Below are positions 8,230-16,153 of a stretch of 64,000 nucleotides of DNA, one piece after another. The stretch is from Pricia antarctica. Its GTDB lineage: Bacteria; Bacteroidota; Bacteroidia; Flavobacteriales; Flavobacteriaceae. The number at the start of each line of letters is the position of its first letter. The first letter of the stretch is position 1. Position numbers and translations under genes: made by a program. The notes beneath the pieces are model-generated. The model saw only the letters and a program-made list of their open reading frames with translations, searched no databases and was not told where the DNA came from. The stretch is taken from NCBI RefSeq assembly GCF_900101815.1, contig NZ_FNAO01000001.1, forward strand, positions 1 through 64,000. The letters are read 5' to 3'.

Positions 8230-8508
8230 TGACTTAGGCACTTCACCAATAACCCTGAACGCCATACTGAATGGTTGGGCTAAAGCCCATGAAGTTGTGC
8301 CCTATATTGAACACGGGCTGAAGACCCGTGGCAATTGAAAATTAACAGAAAACAATTGCCACGGCTTTTAAGCCGTGGGGATAATTGAAAGAATATAGAC
8401 CGGGCTTTAGCCCAAACGGGCAGCGGTTCGGTTGCAATGCTCTATGTATTAGAACAAAAACACATGTAAAATAAGTGCTCAGACGTTATTGACTAGGTGC
8501 CTAAGTCA
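8230..8508. mobile_element. MITE-like inverted-repeat element, 279 bp
   Basis: A non-coding element with 12-bp perfect terminal inverted repeats (TGACTTAGGCAC at 8230 and GTGCCTAAGTCA ending at 8508), extending with mismatches to about 24 bp. It is flanked by a 10-bp direct repeat ATTAAGCTAT. Inside are two more nested inverted pairs: TTGGGCTAAAGCCC with GGGCTTTAGCCCAA, and CCGTGGCAATTG with CAATTGCCACGG. The whole element can fold into one long stem. No ORF inside. It should be moved by a transposase encoded elsewhere; the parent IS family cannot be named from the ends. Confidence 0.75.
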
Positions 8509-8518
8509 ATTAAGCTAT
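8509..8518. repeat. Target-site duplication, right copy
   Basis: ATTAAGCTAT, identical to 8220-8229. Its presence on both sides is the signature of insertion by transposition. Confidence 0.7.
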
Positions 8519-8562
8519 GTACCTTTTCATTGAAGGCGGAACACCGCCCAACTGATTGAGAT

Positions 8563-8592
8563 GGTCCCAAAAAACGTTCCTTTTTTGGCACT
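8563..8592 (+). repeat. Palindromic site copy b
   Basis: GTCCCAAAAAACG-TTC-CTTTTTTGGCACT: both arms are recognisable. It lies 112 bp ahead of the PD-(D/E)XK nuclease gene and opens the run of single-gene intervals. Confidence 0.65.
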
Positions 8593-8703
8593 GTCGAGAC
8601 TTTGTCAAAAAAAGAGGTTTTCGTAACCTGCAATATCATGTCTAGTGTATTCAACGCTGTTTTGTTTTAGCGGTCAAAATATCATTATGATTATCTTTAC
8701 CGG

Positions 8704-9753
8704 ATGGCACGTAATACATTCGATAAATCGGAATATGGTGATTGGATAAAATCCATTAAGGATAAAATCCGCTCCGCAAAGAACAAGGCGGCACTTTCGG
8801 TCAATCAACAACTCATACAACTGTATTGGGAACTGGGTAAGGATATCACCTTCAAGATGAAGGATTCAAATTGGGGAAGCAAGGTAATCGAACAGATTTC
8901 CATTGACCTTAATAACGAGTTTCCGGATATGAAAGGCTTTTCAAAAAGGAATCTATACGCCGTAAGGCAATGGTATCTATTTTATTCACAACGATTTGAA
9001 TTTGTGCCGCAGTCCGTGGCACAATTGCCATGGGGCCACAACAGATTGATCATAACCAAGATAAAAGACGTTGAGAAGGCCCTGTTCTATTCTATCGAAA
9101 CGGTTAAAAACGGCTGGCCGCGGGATATCCTGGAAGTACAGATCGACGATAATCTGATAGAAAGGGTCGGCGGCACCTCCAATAACTTTGAGAGTACCTT
9201 ACCGGTTCCCTATTCCAAAATGGCGGGACAGACACTGAAAGACCCCTATAATTTTGATTTTCTTGGCCTTGAAAACGAAGCCAAGGAAAGAGAGATAGAG
9301 AACGAGATTTCACGGAACATCACCGATTTTCTATTGGAACTGGGGAAAGGATTTGCTTTTGTCGGTAGACAGTATCCCTTGGAGGTCGGTCAAAACGAAT
9401 ACTTCTTGGACCTGCTCTTCTATCACCTTGATCTCAGATCTTATGTTGTGTTGGAGCTCAAGTCCGGTAAGTTCAAACCGGAATATGCCGGAAAGCTCAA
9501 CTTTTATCTATCTGCCGTGGATAGCATCCTTAAAAAGGAATCGGATAATCCGACTATTGGCATCCTGCTCTGTAAGAAGAAGGATAAGATCGAGGCCGAA
9601 TATGCGTTAAGGGATATCAACAAGCCAATGGGAATCAGTGAATACAAGCTGACGGAGGCCATCCCGGAAAATATTAAAACAAAGCTTCCTACGATAGAGG
9701 AGCTGGAAGAGGATTTGAAAATGAGAATAAAAAACAAGGATAATTGGAAATGA
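8704..9753 (+). CDS. PD-(D/E)XK nuclease family protein (DUF1016/YhcG-like)
   Basis: A 349-residue two-domain protein. Residues about 10-170 match the DUF1016 N-terminal region (QQLIQLYWELGKDI, GFSKRNLYAVRQWY, LPWGHNRLIITKI). Residues about 190-330 form a PD-(D/E)XK nuclease with FLDLLFYH (Asp near 235) and VVLELKSGKFKPEYAGKL (E-x-K near 251-253). It is therefore likely a Mg-dependent DNA nuclease acting in the cytoplasm. Relatives often lie near restriction systems or on mobile DNA; no methylase or specificity gene is seen here. It is alone between palindromic sites b and c, on the opposite strand to the next five genes. Confidence 0.88.
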   Translation: MARNTFDKSEYGDWIKSIKDKIRSAKNKAALSVNQQLIQLYWELGKDITFKMKDSNWGSKVIEQISIDLNNEFPDMKGFSKRNLYAVRQWYLFYSQRFEFVPQSVAQLPWGHNRLIITKIKDVEKALFYSIETVKNGWPRDILEVQIDDNLIERVGGTSNNFESTLPVPYSKMAGQTLKDPYNFDFLGLENEAKEREIENEISRNITDFLLELGKGFAFVGRQYPLEVGQNEYFLDLLFYHLDLRSYVVLELKSGKFKPEYAGKLNFYLSAVDSILKKESDNPTIGILLCKKKDKIEAEYALRDINKPMGISEYKLTEAIPENIKTKLPTIEELEEDLKMRIKNKDNWK

Positions 9754-9774
9754 CATTAACGATTTCTCACGCCC

Positions 9775-9804
9775 AGTCCCATAAATGTTTCGTTTTACGG
9801 AACT
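9775..9804 (+). repeat. Palindromic site copy c
   Basis: AGTCCCATAAATG-TTT-CGTTTTACGGAACT. One of the best preserved copies, 22 bp after the nuclease stop codon and 181 bp from the end of parE. Confidence 0.7.
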
Positions 9805-9984
9805 GACGGATTATGGTTATTGCTCCCTTCGATCTTCGATTTCAAGCTATTTATGTGGCAATAATTGGATTTTTAACAATTCCCGAAAGTATGAAAATTG
9901 AAAACCAAAACTCATAGGTATTGAGTGATTGCCGTTGAGAGCATCCTAGAGCCCCCAAAAATATTAGCAACGTTAAATAGTCGA

Positions 9985-10281
9985 TTAGAGATGTTTTTCG
10001 GGAAGCATTTTGGAATGTAGAATCCGGACAATAAAAATATCACTTTTGCGCTTTCGGTAATAAATAACATGGCTTTCATACCTAAAAAACAAGTACTGTT
10101 GCTCTGTACGGGTATGCAGAAATCCTCGCCCTATATCAGGACGGCCTGCAAGCGACTGCATCCTTTCCTTGAGCCCCGCCAAATATTCCAAGGTCTGGGT
10201 CTCCCCAAAGTCTGCCATACTGCGCTTGGTAATTTTCTGGATATCCTCAGTGCTTTTTTTTGAACGGGTATAATTATTCAC
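9985..10281 (-). CDS. parE: ParE/RelE-family toxin
   Basis: A 98-residue toxin of the ParE branch of the RelE/ParE fold, which typically poisons DNA gyrase. Typical strings are ITKRSMADFGETQTLEYLAGL (split at 20 here: MADFGETQTLEYLAGL), LAGRPDIGRG, YLFFRYESHVIYYRK and FIVRILHSKMLPEKHL (the conserved IxRILHxxMD-like end). Starts with GTG at 10281, overlapping the TGA of parD by four bases (GTGA), so the pair is translationally coupled with antitoxin first. Such modules stabilise mobile arrays and islands. It lies between palindromic sites c and d. Confidence 0.9.
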   Translation of the reverse strand: MNNYTRSKKSTEDIQKITKRSMADFGETQTLEYLAGLKERMQSLAGRPDIGRGFLHTRTEQQYLFFRYESHVIYYRKRKSDIFIVRILHSKMLPEKHL

Positions 10282-10532
10282 TGCGCAGCCTCCGTTTTTT
10301 GCTCCGCAATGGCTCCCCGCACGACGTCGTCAAAATTCTCGGTACATTCGCCACTTTCCTCACCTTCCTCTAAGGCCTTCATCAAGGTCCCGTATTTTGC
10401 CTCTTCGTCTTCCAACAAACGCAAGGCGGCCCGCACCGCTTCGCTAGCGGAACCGTATCGTCCGGCTTTGGTAAGGCGCGCTAAAAATCCTTTGAAATGG
10501 TTACCTACATTGATACTGGTCGTGGTGCTCAT
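10278..10532 (-). CDS. parD: ParD-family antitoxin
   Basis: About 84 residues from the Met at 10532 (MSTTTSINVGNHFKGFLARL); an upstream in-frame Met at 10607 gives an unlikely 25-residue hydrophobic extension. The N-terminal ribbon-helix-helix (SINVGNHFKGFL..GRYGSASEAVRAALRLLE) binds DNA and autoregulates the operon; the acidic C-terminal half (LEEGEESGECTENFDDVV) wraps the toxin. Followed directly by parE with a four-base overlap. The AT-rich stretch just upstream (10540-10600) probably holds the promoter and operator. Confidence 0.9.
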   Translation of the reverse strand: MSTTTSINVGNHFKGFLARLTKAGRYGSASEAVRAALRLLEDEEAKYGTLMKALEEGEESGECTENFDDVVRGAIAEQKTEAAQ

Positions 10533-10887
10533 GTTGCTGAATTTTATTAGTAACACTATAAAATTACTATATTTTGGTAATTTATGCAAATAGAAAATTA
10601 CAGACATGTAAAAAAATGTTTAAACTAAACCCCATATCATGACTTGTGCTCTTGTTAGAAGCTGAAATATTGATCTGGGTTATTTATGATACAATAGTAT
10701 CTAAAGGTTCAGATATAGCTGGGATTAGCTCCATTAAAACGTTCCTTTTAGGGGATTGAAACAAATAAGTCAGAAATCTAAAATAATAGCTCAAATCGGG
10801 ATATTCTTTCAGGGAATGGCCGGTTGGGAAGGGTAGAGACCCCGTGGATAAGCCGTTACTTTCAGAACATTTATCCATGGAGAAATA
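10533..10887. other. Gene-free stretch between parD and TlpA-like gene
   Basis: Holds the parDE promoter region and palindromic site d. Near 10816 is GAATGGCCGGTTGGGAAG, which resembles ATAATGGCCGGTTGAAGA at 15718, upstream of the HNH gene. No gene is supported; the short minus frame at 10684-10878 has no family features. Confidence 0.5.
10727..10755 (+). repeat. Palindromic site copy d
   Basis: AGCTCCATTAAAACG-TT-CCTTTTAGGGGAT. Same orientation as the other copies; right arm partly degenerate. Confidence 0.55.
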
Positions 10888-12477
10888 TCAAGGATTATCT
10901 ATTTTTATTTTGGTTATCAAATTTGTAAAAATCAATGAATCTGATGGTCTAGGAGCAGAAATTGTTTCAATTTTATCATTATATCCAATGATTATGTACC
11001 TTGGAATCATAAATGTGCCGGGTCTGTTATCTGTCAAGAAACTGATAATTGAGGATTTGTCGGTATTCAAAAGTCTATATTGATACTCATTTTTTAGAAA
11101 TTCTCGTAACTCTTTTGATTTATTCAACCATTTTTCTTGATGGCTATCAACAGAGATAAAAACCCATTCAATATTTTCGTTATTTGCCAAATGTTTTCTA
11201 AAAGTCTTTGTTTTTGTTATTTCAGAAATACATGGCGAACACCAACTGGCCCAAAGGTCCAAAACCTTGATTTTGTTTTTGGCCTTTTTCAAAACATTAT
11301 CTAGTGTAACTGTATCACCACTTAGCCCTATCAATCGTTCGGCCATGACTTTTTCAGGAAATTTAAGACCAAAAGCATCCAATTTCTCATCTATTCTGTC
11401 GAGTGCTTCCCGATAAGAAGGGTTTAGACCCTTGTCTTTATATTCATGTATTAGATTTTTAATTTCTTCCCTATCGATTTTTCCCTGTCCAAAACCTTTT
11501 TCATAATAATCGTGTATAAGACTTGTTATCGCGTAGTTTTCCAAGGACCCGTTCAAATGATTTTGTATATACTCCTTCTCTGTTTTAAAATTCACAGTAG
11601 AATAGTTTAATCGTCCGTAATTGACATAGTAGGATCTTATAAACGCAACCAAAGATCTCTTAAAATAATCCTCGTTCAAAAGCTCGGGCCTTTTAAAATC
11701 ATTAATTGTAATATGGTCCATATAATCACCCACATCAAAAAAGCCATCTCTTTCCACATCGTAATCCTTGGCAATGGTTTGGAAGAAACCTTCTTGACTA
11801 TTTACGTTAAACCCAAATTCCGTCGTAACGGACCTAGGGGCCACTAAATTATACAAATACTCAAACTTAAGTTCTGCGCCCACAATCCTCTTGAAATCAT
11901 TCGAAACCTGGTTCTTTACTATATAATCCTCAAAGAATTGATGTCGCCTTTTATAAATGGATAGACATCGCTTTTTATAATCCTTAATATCACCTTTATA
12001 TTTATTTTTTGCCCATTCGGTGTTTGTCGAATCCAGCTCAGCAAAAAAATTGTACTGAGAAGCATTTCTCCCATTAAAACCAATTCCCCTTTTATCAATT
12101 AACATTGCAATCGAGTCTCCAGGGCTTGCAAAAATTCGAGTACTATAATTTGTGGAATCTCCAAAAGAAAAAACTTCAATTATTTGGGCCTGATTAATCG
12201 ATTCGAGGGTAAATATTGTGGTGTCATTAATCTTTTCCTTAAATAGGTTATCATGATTGGCTCCTCGGAAATAAGAGTAGTTGATAAAATTCATATAATC
12301 AAAGGCTTTCGCATCATCAGCAAATCCTTTTATTACTACGTTTTTGGAAGAATTCGTTTTATCCTTAAGGACAGACGTTATTTTTCGGGTATTGTTTTCG
12401 TTATTTTGCTTACAAGTTATGAATGACAAAAGGACCAGGGTTAGCAGAAATATTATTTTGTTTTTTAGAAATCTCAC
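10888..12477 (-). CDS. TlpA-like thioredoxin-fold lipoprotein
   Basis: A 529-residue lipoprotein. The signal peptide ends at a lipobox (LLSFITC, Cys22), so it is probably anchored to a membrane facing the periplasm. The first ~370 residues are a large extracytoplasmic domain of the type found in Bacteroidota TlpA proteins, without a named fold. The last ~150 residues are a TlpA/AhpC-TSA thioredoxin domain with the redox pair in LWASWCSPCISEI near residue 413. It probably reduces disulfides of exported proteins. Single gene between palindromic sites d and j. Its codon use is AT-richer than the core part of the window. Confidence 0.85.
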   Translation of the reverse strand: MRFLKNKIIFLLTLVLLSFITCKQNNENNTRKITSVLKDKTNSSKNVVIKGFADDAKAFDYMNFINYSYFRGANHDNLFKEKINDTTIFTLESINQAQIIEVFSFGDSTNYSTRIFASPGDSIAMLIDKRGIGFNGRNASQYNFFAELDSTNTEWAKNKYKGDIKDYKKRCLSIYKRRHQFFEDYIVKNQVSNDFKRIVGAELKFEYLYNLVAPRSVTTEFGFNVNSQEGFFQTIAKDYDVERDGFFDVGDYMDHITINDFKRPELLNEDYFKRSLVAFIRSYYVNYGRLNYSTVNFKTEKEYIQNHLNGSLENYAITSLIHDYYEKGFGQGKIDREEIKNLIHEYKDKGLNPSYREALDRIDEKLDAFGLKFPEKVMAERLIGLSGDTVTLDNVLKKAKNKIKVLDLWASWCSPCISEITKTKTFRKHLANNENIEWVFISVDSHQEKWLNKSKELREFLKNEYQYRLLNTDKSSIISFLTDNRPGTFMIPRYIIIGYNDKIETISAPRPSDSLIFTNLITKIKIDNP

Positions 12478-12597
12478 GGATGATAAAGTTTTAGTGAAAT
12501 ATTTAGGAGTATGGATTATCTTCTGTTTTTAATGTAGGCCTCATCAGCGTTAATAATAAATTTAATACTTAAAAGTCCCCGGTGCTTCGCAGTGGAA

Positions 12598-12632
12598 GCC
12601 TAGTATAAAGTTTGAAAACGGATGGTTTCCAT
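12598..12632. repeat. Dispersed repeat copy 2
   Basis: GCCTAGTATAAAGTTTGAAA continuing into ACGGATGGTTTCCAT. Shares both words with 7149-7191, which carries an extra insert between them. Confidence 0.6.
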
Positions 12633-12829
12633 AAATTTCAAGACTTTTTCTTTTCATACCTCGATGGTTCTGCGGGTAAATTCGTTAGACTCTTGATTTT
12701 TCTAATAAATCAAGGTTCTGGCACAAGTACCCACGTCACACTTTCATGACGTATGAAAATCATCAACTCATTAATTATTAATCTATTATTTCAATAACAT
12801 AAATTTAAGACTTTTTCGTAAATAGACCT

Positions 12830-12858
12830 AGTCCTATAAAACGGCCGATTTACCTTTT
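12830..12858 (+). repeat. Palindromic site copy j
   Basis: AGTCCTATAAAACG-GC-CGATTTACCTTTTT. The left arm and the centre CGGCCG match copy h; the right arm end is degenerate. Confidence 0.55.
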
Positions 12859-12975
12859 TGGGTTAAAAGATTAGCGAAGTCCCAAGAAAGGTTGGTTTTA
12901 TGAAACATTGAAAAAAAGAATGGAAGGCCACAATCTCCGAATGGTCAAATGTCTTTCTGATAATCACCATATTCA

Positions 12976-13767
12976 TCAGAGCATGTAGAAAATACAATAG
13001 ATCATCCCAAGATTGAAACCGGAATGGCATAAAATTGCTCCCAGTATTGACCCGGAATAGAACTTGGAGGCAAAGAAAAAAATGCTGGCCATGAACATTC
13101 CCAGTACCCAAATGATTGTTGGCAATAGCAGAAAGTTCCAGCCACCTCCTACAAAAACTAACCCAAAGTGAGAAATGTGGGTAAGTGCGAACGCAAGGCT
13201 GTCCACAAGAGAAGCTTTCCTGTCCCCGATTGATTTCGCAAAACTTGAATGTACGATTCCCCTGAAGAACAGTTCTTCCCCAATGGGGCTAAAAACCATT
13301 CCCGTGACAGCCATTATTAGGAACATAGCCACCTTATCTTCTTTACCGATATCAGGTGGGATGTTATAGGACCTGCCTATATAGTTGTACCAATTATTAA
13401 AGGTATCTCCATAAATATAATCTCCTAAATAGAAAAGTAACAAGCTAATTATCAGACCTATGAAAAAACCGATTAGCAACCATCGGTAATTCTTTGGTTT
13501 TGTTATTCCAATTTCTTTTAAGCCCTTTCTTGTCAAGAATATAAATGGAGCCAGTGCCGAAACCACCATTACCAAACCTATATATCCATAATTCTTGGTG
13601 GCATTCGCATCTAGGACCAATGCAAATCGAGGAAGACAAACCACCAGAATCAAAAAAAGTCCGAATTTCCAATTAAAATTAAAGACCTTTTTCCATACCG
13701 GTCTCAAAATATTCTCCATACTTGGTTTGATCTTAATCTGGGAAATTAACAAAAAAGATAGTCCCAA
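12976..13767 (-). CDS. CPBP family intramembrane protease (first of two)
   Basis: A multi-pass membrane protein, 247 residues from the likely start at 13719 (MENILRPVWKKVFNFN) or 263 from the first Met. It carries the CPBP/Abi signature: GEELFFRG with two Glu and an Arg, then FALTHISHFG with the third-motif His. The family includes CAAX prenyl protease-like and bacteriocin-immunity proteins; most bacterial members have unknown targets. It lies alone between palindromic sites j and e. A second, clearly different CPBP gene follows in the next interval, so two members sit side by side in separate units. Confidence 0.88.
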   Translation of the reverse strand: MGLSFLLISQIKIKPSMENILRPVWKKVFNFNWKFGLFLILVVCLPRFALVLDANATKNYGYIGLVMVVSALAPFIFLTRKGLKEIGITKPKNYRWLLIGFFIGLIISLLLFYLGDYIYGDTFNNWYNYIGRSYNIPPDIGKEDKVAMFLIMAVTGMVFSPIGEELFFRGIVHSSFAKSIGDRKASLVDSLAFALTHISHFGLVFVGGGWNFLLLPTIIWVLGMFMASIFFFASKFYSGSILGAILCHSGFNLGMIYCIFYML

Positions 13768-13790
13768 AAAAGCGTTCGATTAACGGAACT
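13760..13790 (+). repeat. Palindromic site copy e
   Basis: AGTCCCAAAAAAGCG-TT-CGATTAACGGAACT. Lies 41 bp upstream of the likely start of the first CPBP gene and separates the two CPBP genes. Confidence 0.65.
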
Positions 13791-13934
13791 AATCAAAATA
13801 TGAGATTATCATGTCTCGCCTAGTTGTGGTGGTGGGGGGGCAGTCCAAATCATCTTCATTGGATATTTTGAATTTAAAAATTAGCTGTGGATAAGTGAAT
13901 TAGTTTGAGGGATACGGTTTTGCGAGCAGATTTT

Positions 13935-14678
13935 TTACACTAGTCTAATGAAAAAGCTCATAAGATTTACAAAATTATGGCCAACAGTTGGAAAAATAAG
14001 ATTTCCAGAAAACTTTCGTAAAATTCCTAAGCTTAAGGATGTAATTAATGTTATATAAGCTATCGTTATATAATCAATTTTGATTTCCATCGTTTCAGTC
14101 AAAGCTACTCCGTGAACCATTGCAAAAGTGAATGTAACTATTATAAAACCCCAACCGAACATCATTCCTTTGATTTTTTTGGACGGAGCAAATGCCTTGC
14201 TCAAAATCCATAATAGAATGCCACGATATACTATTTCTTCTGAAAACCCAGGCATTGTAGCTTGAAAGCCAAATTGTTCCAAATTGAATTCGCCTCCTTT
14301 TGGAAATATTATCATTTTAAAAATGAAATCGAATAGAAGAAATCCGAGAAATATCCAAATTCCAAGTTTTAAAGTTCTTTTATTGAATTTTGTTGTAAAT
14401 CCAATATCCTCTCTAATTTGTTTTGAATGATATAAAACGAAAATCAGGGCTAAAACCAAAGCTAAAAACGCGCCGCTCCAGTTCCAGTTCAAATGGAGAA
14501 AATCTAATTTAAGATATTGACTACCAAATATTCTTAAATAAGAATCAAGCAAAAAATAGCCGGCAAAAAGTATGAGATATTTAGGATTTGTTTTTTTTGA
14601 GAAGATTTGTGCTACAATTAATAAAGGTAGAATAATTCCGAGATGTAATAATGGTGTCCATAAAGGCATAAAATTCAC
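13935..14678 (-). CDS. CPBP family intramembrane protease (second)
   Basis: A 247-residue protein with about seven hydrophobic segments. Motif 1 is SEEIVYRGILLW and motif 2 TFAMVHGVAL, as in CPBP glutamic intramembrane proteases. Sequence similarity to the neighbouring CPBP protein is limited to the motifs, so a recent tandem duplication is unlikely; they look like separate acquisitions. Single gene between palindromic sites e and f. Substrate unknown. Confidence 0.85.
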   Translation of the reverse strand: MNFMPLWTPLLHLGIILPLLIVAQIFSKKTNPKYLILFAGYFLLDSYLRIFGSQYLKLDFLHLNWNWSGAFLALVLALIFVLYHSKQIREDIGFTTKFNKRTLKLGIWIFLGFLLFDFIFKMIIFPKGGEFNLEQFGFQATMPGFSEEIVYRGILLWILSKAFAPSKKIKGMMFGWGFIIVTFTFAMVHGVALTETMEIKIDYITIAYITLITSLSLGILRKFSGNLIFPTVGHNFVNLMSFFIRLV

Positions 14679-14812
14679 TTGTTTCTAGTTATAAAACTAG
14701 GACGATTTAATATCGACTTTGTTACAATGCTTGCTTTTTTTAAGTGCCAACGCGTTTAGTGTATGTTCGGTGGCACCTATCCGGAAACTTGTTTACGGCT
14801 CAAAAAGTGAGT

Positions 14813-14845
14813 AGTCCATTAAAACGTTCGGTTCACGGGACAACT
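14813..14845 (+). repeat. Palindromic site copy f
   Basis: AGTCCATTAAAACG-TTCG-GTTCACGGGACAACT. Ends only 8 bp before the stop codon of the HNH gene. Confidence 0.7.
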
Positions 14846-14852
14846 AAAAAAT

Positions 14853-15683
14853 TCAATAGCTTTCTTCGACAATTCTCTGGGCCTCGGTTTGAGCATCTGA
14901 ATGAGTTAGAAACTCCTTTTTGAAAAAATAAAAAATTGCTATACTATATTTGTGTAGTTCAAGGAAAATGAAATTACCCATGGAATGGAAAAAATGAAAA
15001 TCTTTGTTTGTAGTTTTAATAAGCAACAATGAATTCAATTTATTTGACTTTTTCATTACTGTTATTCGTTTAGCCGACTTCCTGATTTCGGAAATGACTT
15101 TATAGGGACTATAGTCAATTTCTTGCCTCAAAACAGATAACGGAAAGTCTGATAAATAAGGAATAAACCCACTATCTTTTGAAGATAGGAAGCGCCTTTT
15201 TGCATTGAGAACTTGAAATTTGTAATCTATGATTTCCAGCCATCTAATAATATTCATTAAATACTCATCGTCCGGGTAACTTTGATTCAGATCCAATCCG
15301 GATATTAGAGTTTTTATATAAGCTTCCACAGAGCCAAGAATGTTGTTGTTACAATTTGCGCAGGTCGGGATTGTTGTTTTATTGTAGGTCTGAGAAAGGC
15401 CATTTATATTCGTGGTGAACTTCTTTTTTGTGCTAGCGTCAATAAGCCATTTTGGGACAACATGTTCCTTTGTCAAATTTTGGTCTGTTCCACAAAACAT
15501 ACACAAAACTTGGTTATCAATCTTTGACGTGGGGTTTCTTGAAATATAAACGGAGTTAATATGGTCAGTTACTACTTTCGAGTTCTTTCTGGTTATCTTC
15601 CGAAGCACTTTAAAATTACTTTCAATGCCCATATCATTTCGAGAAAACTTATCCATATCCCTGTTTAATTTTGTCCTAAGCAA
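14853..15683 (-). CDS. HNH-endonuclease-like protein
   Basis: A 276-residue protein with a zinc-ribbon HNH core: CMFC (Cys61, Cys64), then KEHVVPKWL with His74, and CANCN (Cys108, Cys111). The order CxxC - EHxxPxW - CxxCN is characteristic of HNH proteins such as the family annotated in phage-defence and mobile regions. The N-terminal ~55 and C-terminal ~150 residues have no recognised fold and may provide targeting. It may cut DNA, but activity is inferred only. Single gene between palindromic sites f and g, AT-rich like its neighbours. Confidence 0.8.
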   Translation of the reverse strand: MLRTKLNRDMDKFSRNDMGIESNFKVLRKITRKNSKVVTDHINSVYISRNPTSKIDNQVLCMFCGTDQNLTKEHVVPKWLIDASTKKKFTTNINGLSQTYNKTTIPTCANCNNNILGSVEAYIKTLISGLDLNQSYPDDEYLMNIIRWLEIIDYKFQVLNAKRRFLSSKDSGFIPYLSDFPLSVLRQEIDYSPYKVISEIRKSAKRITVMKKSNKLNSLLLIKTTNKDFHFFHSMGNFIFLELHKYSIAIFYFFKKEFLTHSDAQTEAQRIVEESY

Positions 15684-15764
15684 TCAAATATAATTATACT
15701 GGAGTACAGTTTTATATAATGGCCGGTTGAAGAACGGAATTTGGAATGGCTGAGAAAACGGAGA

Positions 15765-15795
15765 ACGTGCCAAAAAACGTTCGTTTTAAAGGAAT
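15765..15795 (+). repeat. Palindromic site copy g
   Basis: ACGTGCCAAAAAACG-TT-CGTTTTAAAGGAAT. Lies 82 bp upstream of the HNH gene start, closing that interval. Confidence 0.65.
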
Positions 15796-15878
15796 ATTGA
15801 AAATTGTTTTTCAGCAAGTATGAAAATAATTAGAAGGACCTCTTTTTGCCTAATTTTTTGCATCATGCCAATTTACAT

Positions 15879-16145
15879 CTAATTCGAATACCAAACATTC
15901 ATACTTTCCAAATTACCACGTATTACCGTATTGTTCAATAGGGCTCCTCCAAATGAAAATCCATGTTTGGCAAAGGCAATGTTCAAACCATAGGAAGTGG
16001 CCCTTACTTAGGGATAAATGGTTTTCTAGTAGCTCTGATCCATATTTTTCTTGATTTCCTGTACAAGATAATAGGATAGGTTTTGCTCTTTATAATCAAG
16101 GTTTATAGAAAAATCAACGATTTCTACGTTGGATTCTTTATTATG
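15879..16145 (-). pseudogene. ablB: Beta-lysine N6-acetyltransferase (AblB) remnant
   Basis: The minus strand encodes NKESNVEIVDFSINLDYKEQ, then NLSYYLVQEIKKNMDQSY, a stop, KTIYP, a stop, then VRATSYGLNIAFAKHGFSFG, GALLNNTVIRGN and MNVWYSN before TAG. This is the C-terminal GNAT half of AblB (acetyl-CoA binding turn and the ARAxSYGxNxxFAKxGF segment). Two in-frame stops (TAG, TAA) break it, and the N-terminal half is absent. AblB acetylates beta-lysine made by lysine 2,3-aminomutase to give an osmolyte. No ablA/kamA gene is in the window. The remnant abuts the aconitase gene on the same strand. Confidence 0.75.
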
Positions 16146-16153
16146 TATTTGGC

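Larger units (their letters stand above)
12478..12975. other. Gene-free stretch with repeat copy 2 and site j
   Basis: No gene. Contains the upstream region of the TlpA-like gene, the second copy of the dispersed repeat (12598-12632) and palindromic site j. Confidence 0.5.

Noticed and set aside
14750-14776. GTGCCA...TGGCAC inverted pair as an eleventh palindromic site
   Set aside because: The centre lacks the AAAACG/CGTTTT words; only the outer six bases pair.
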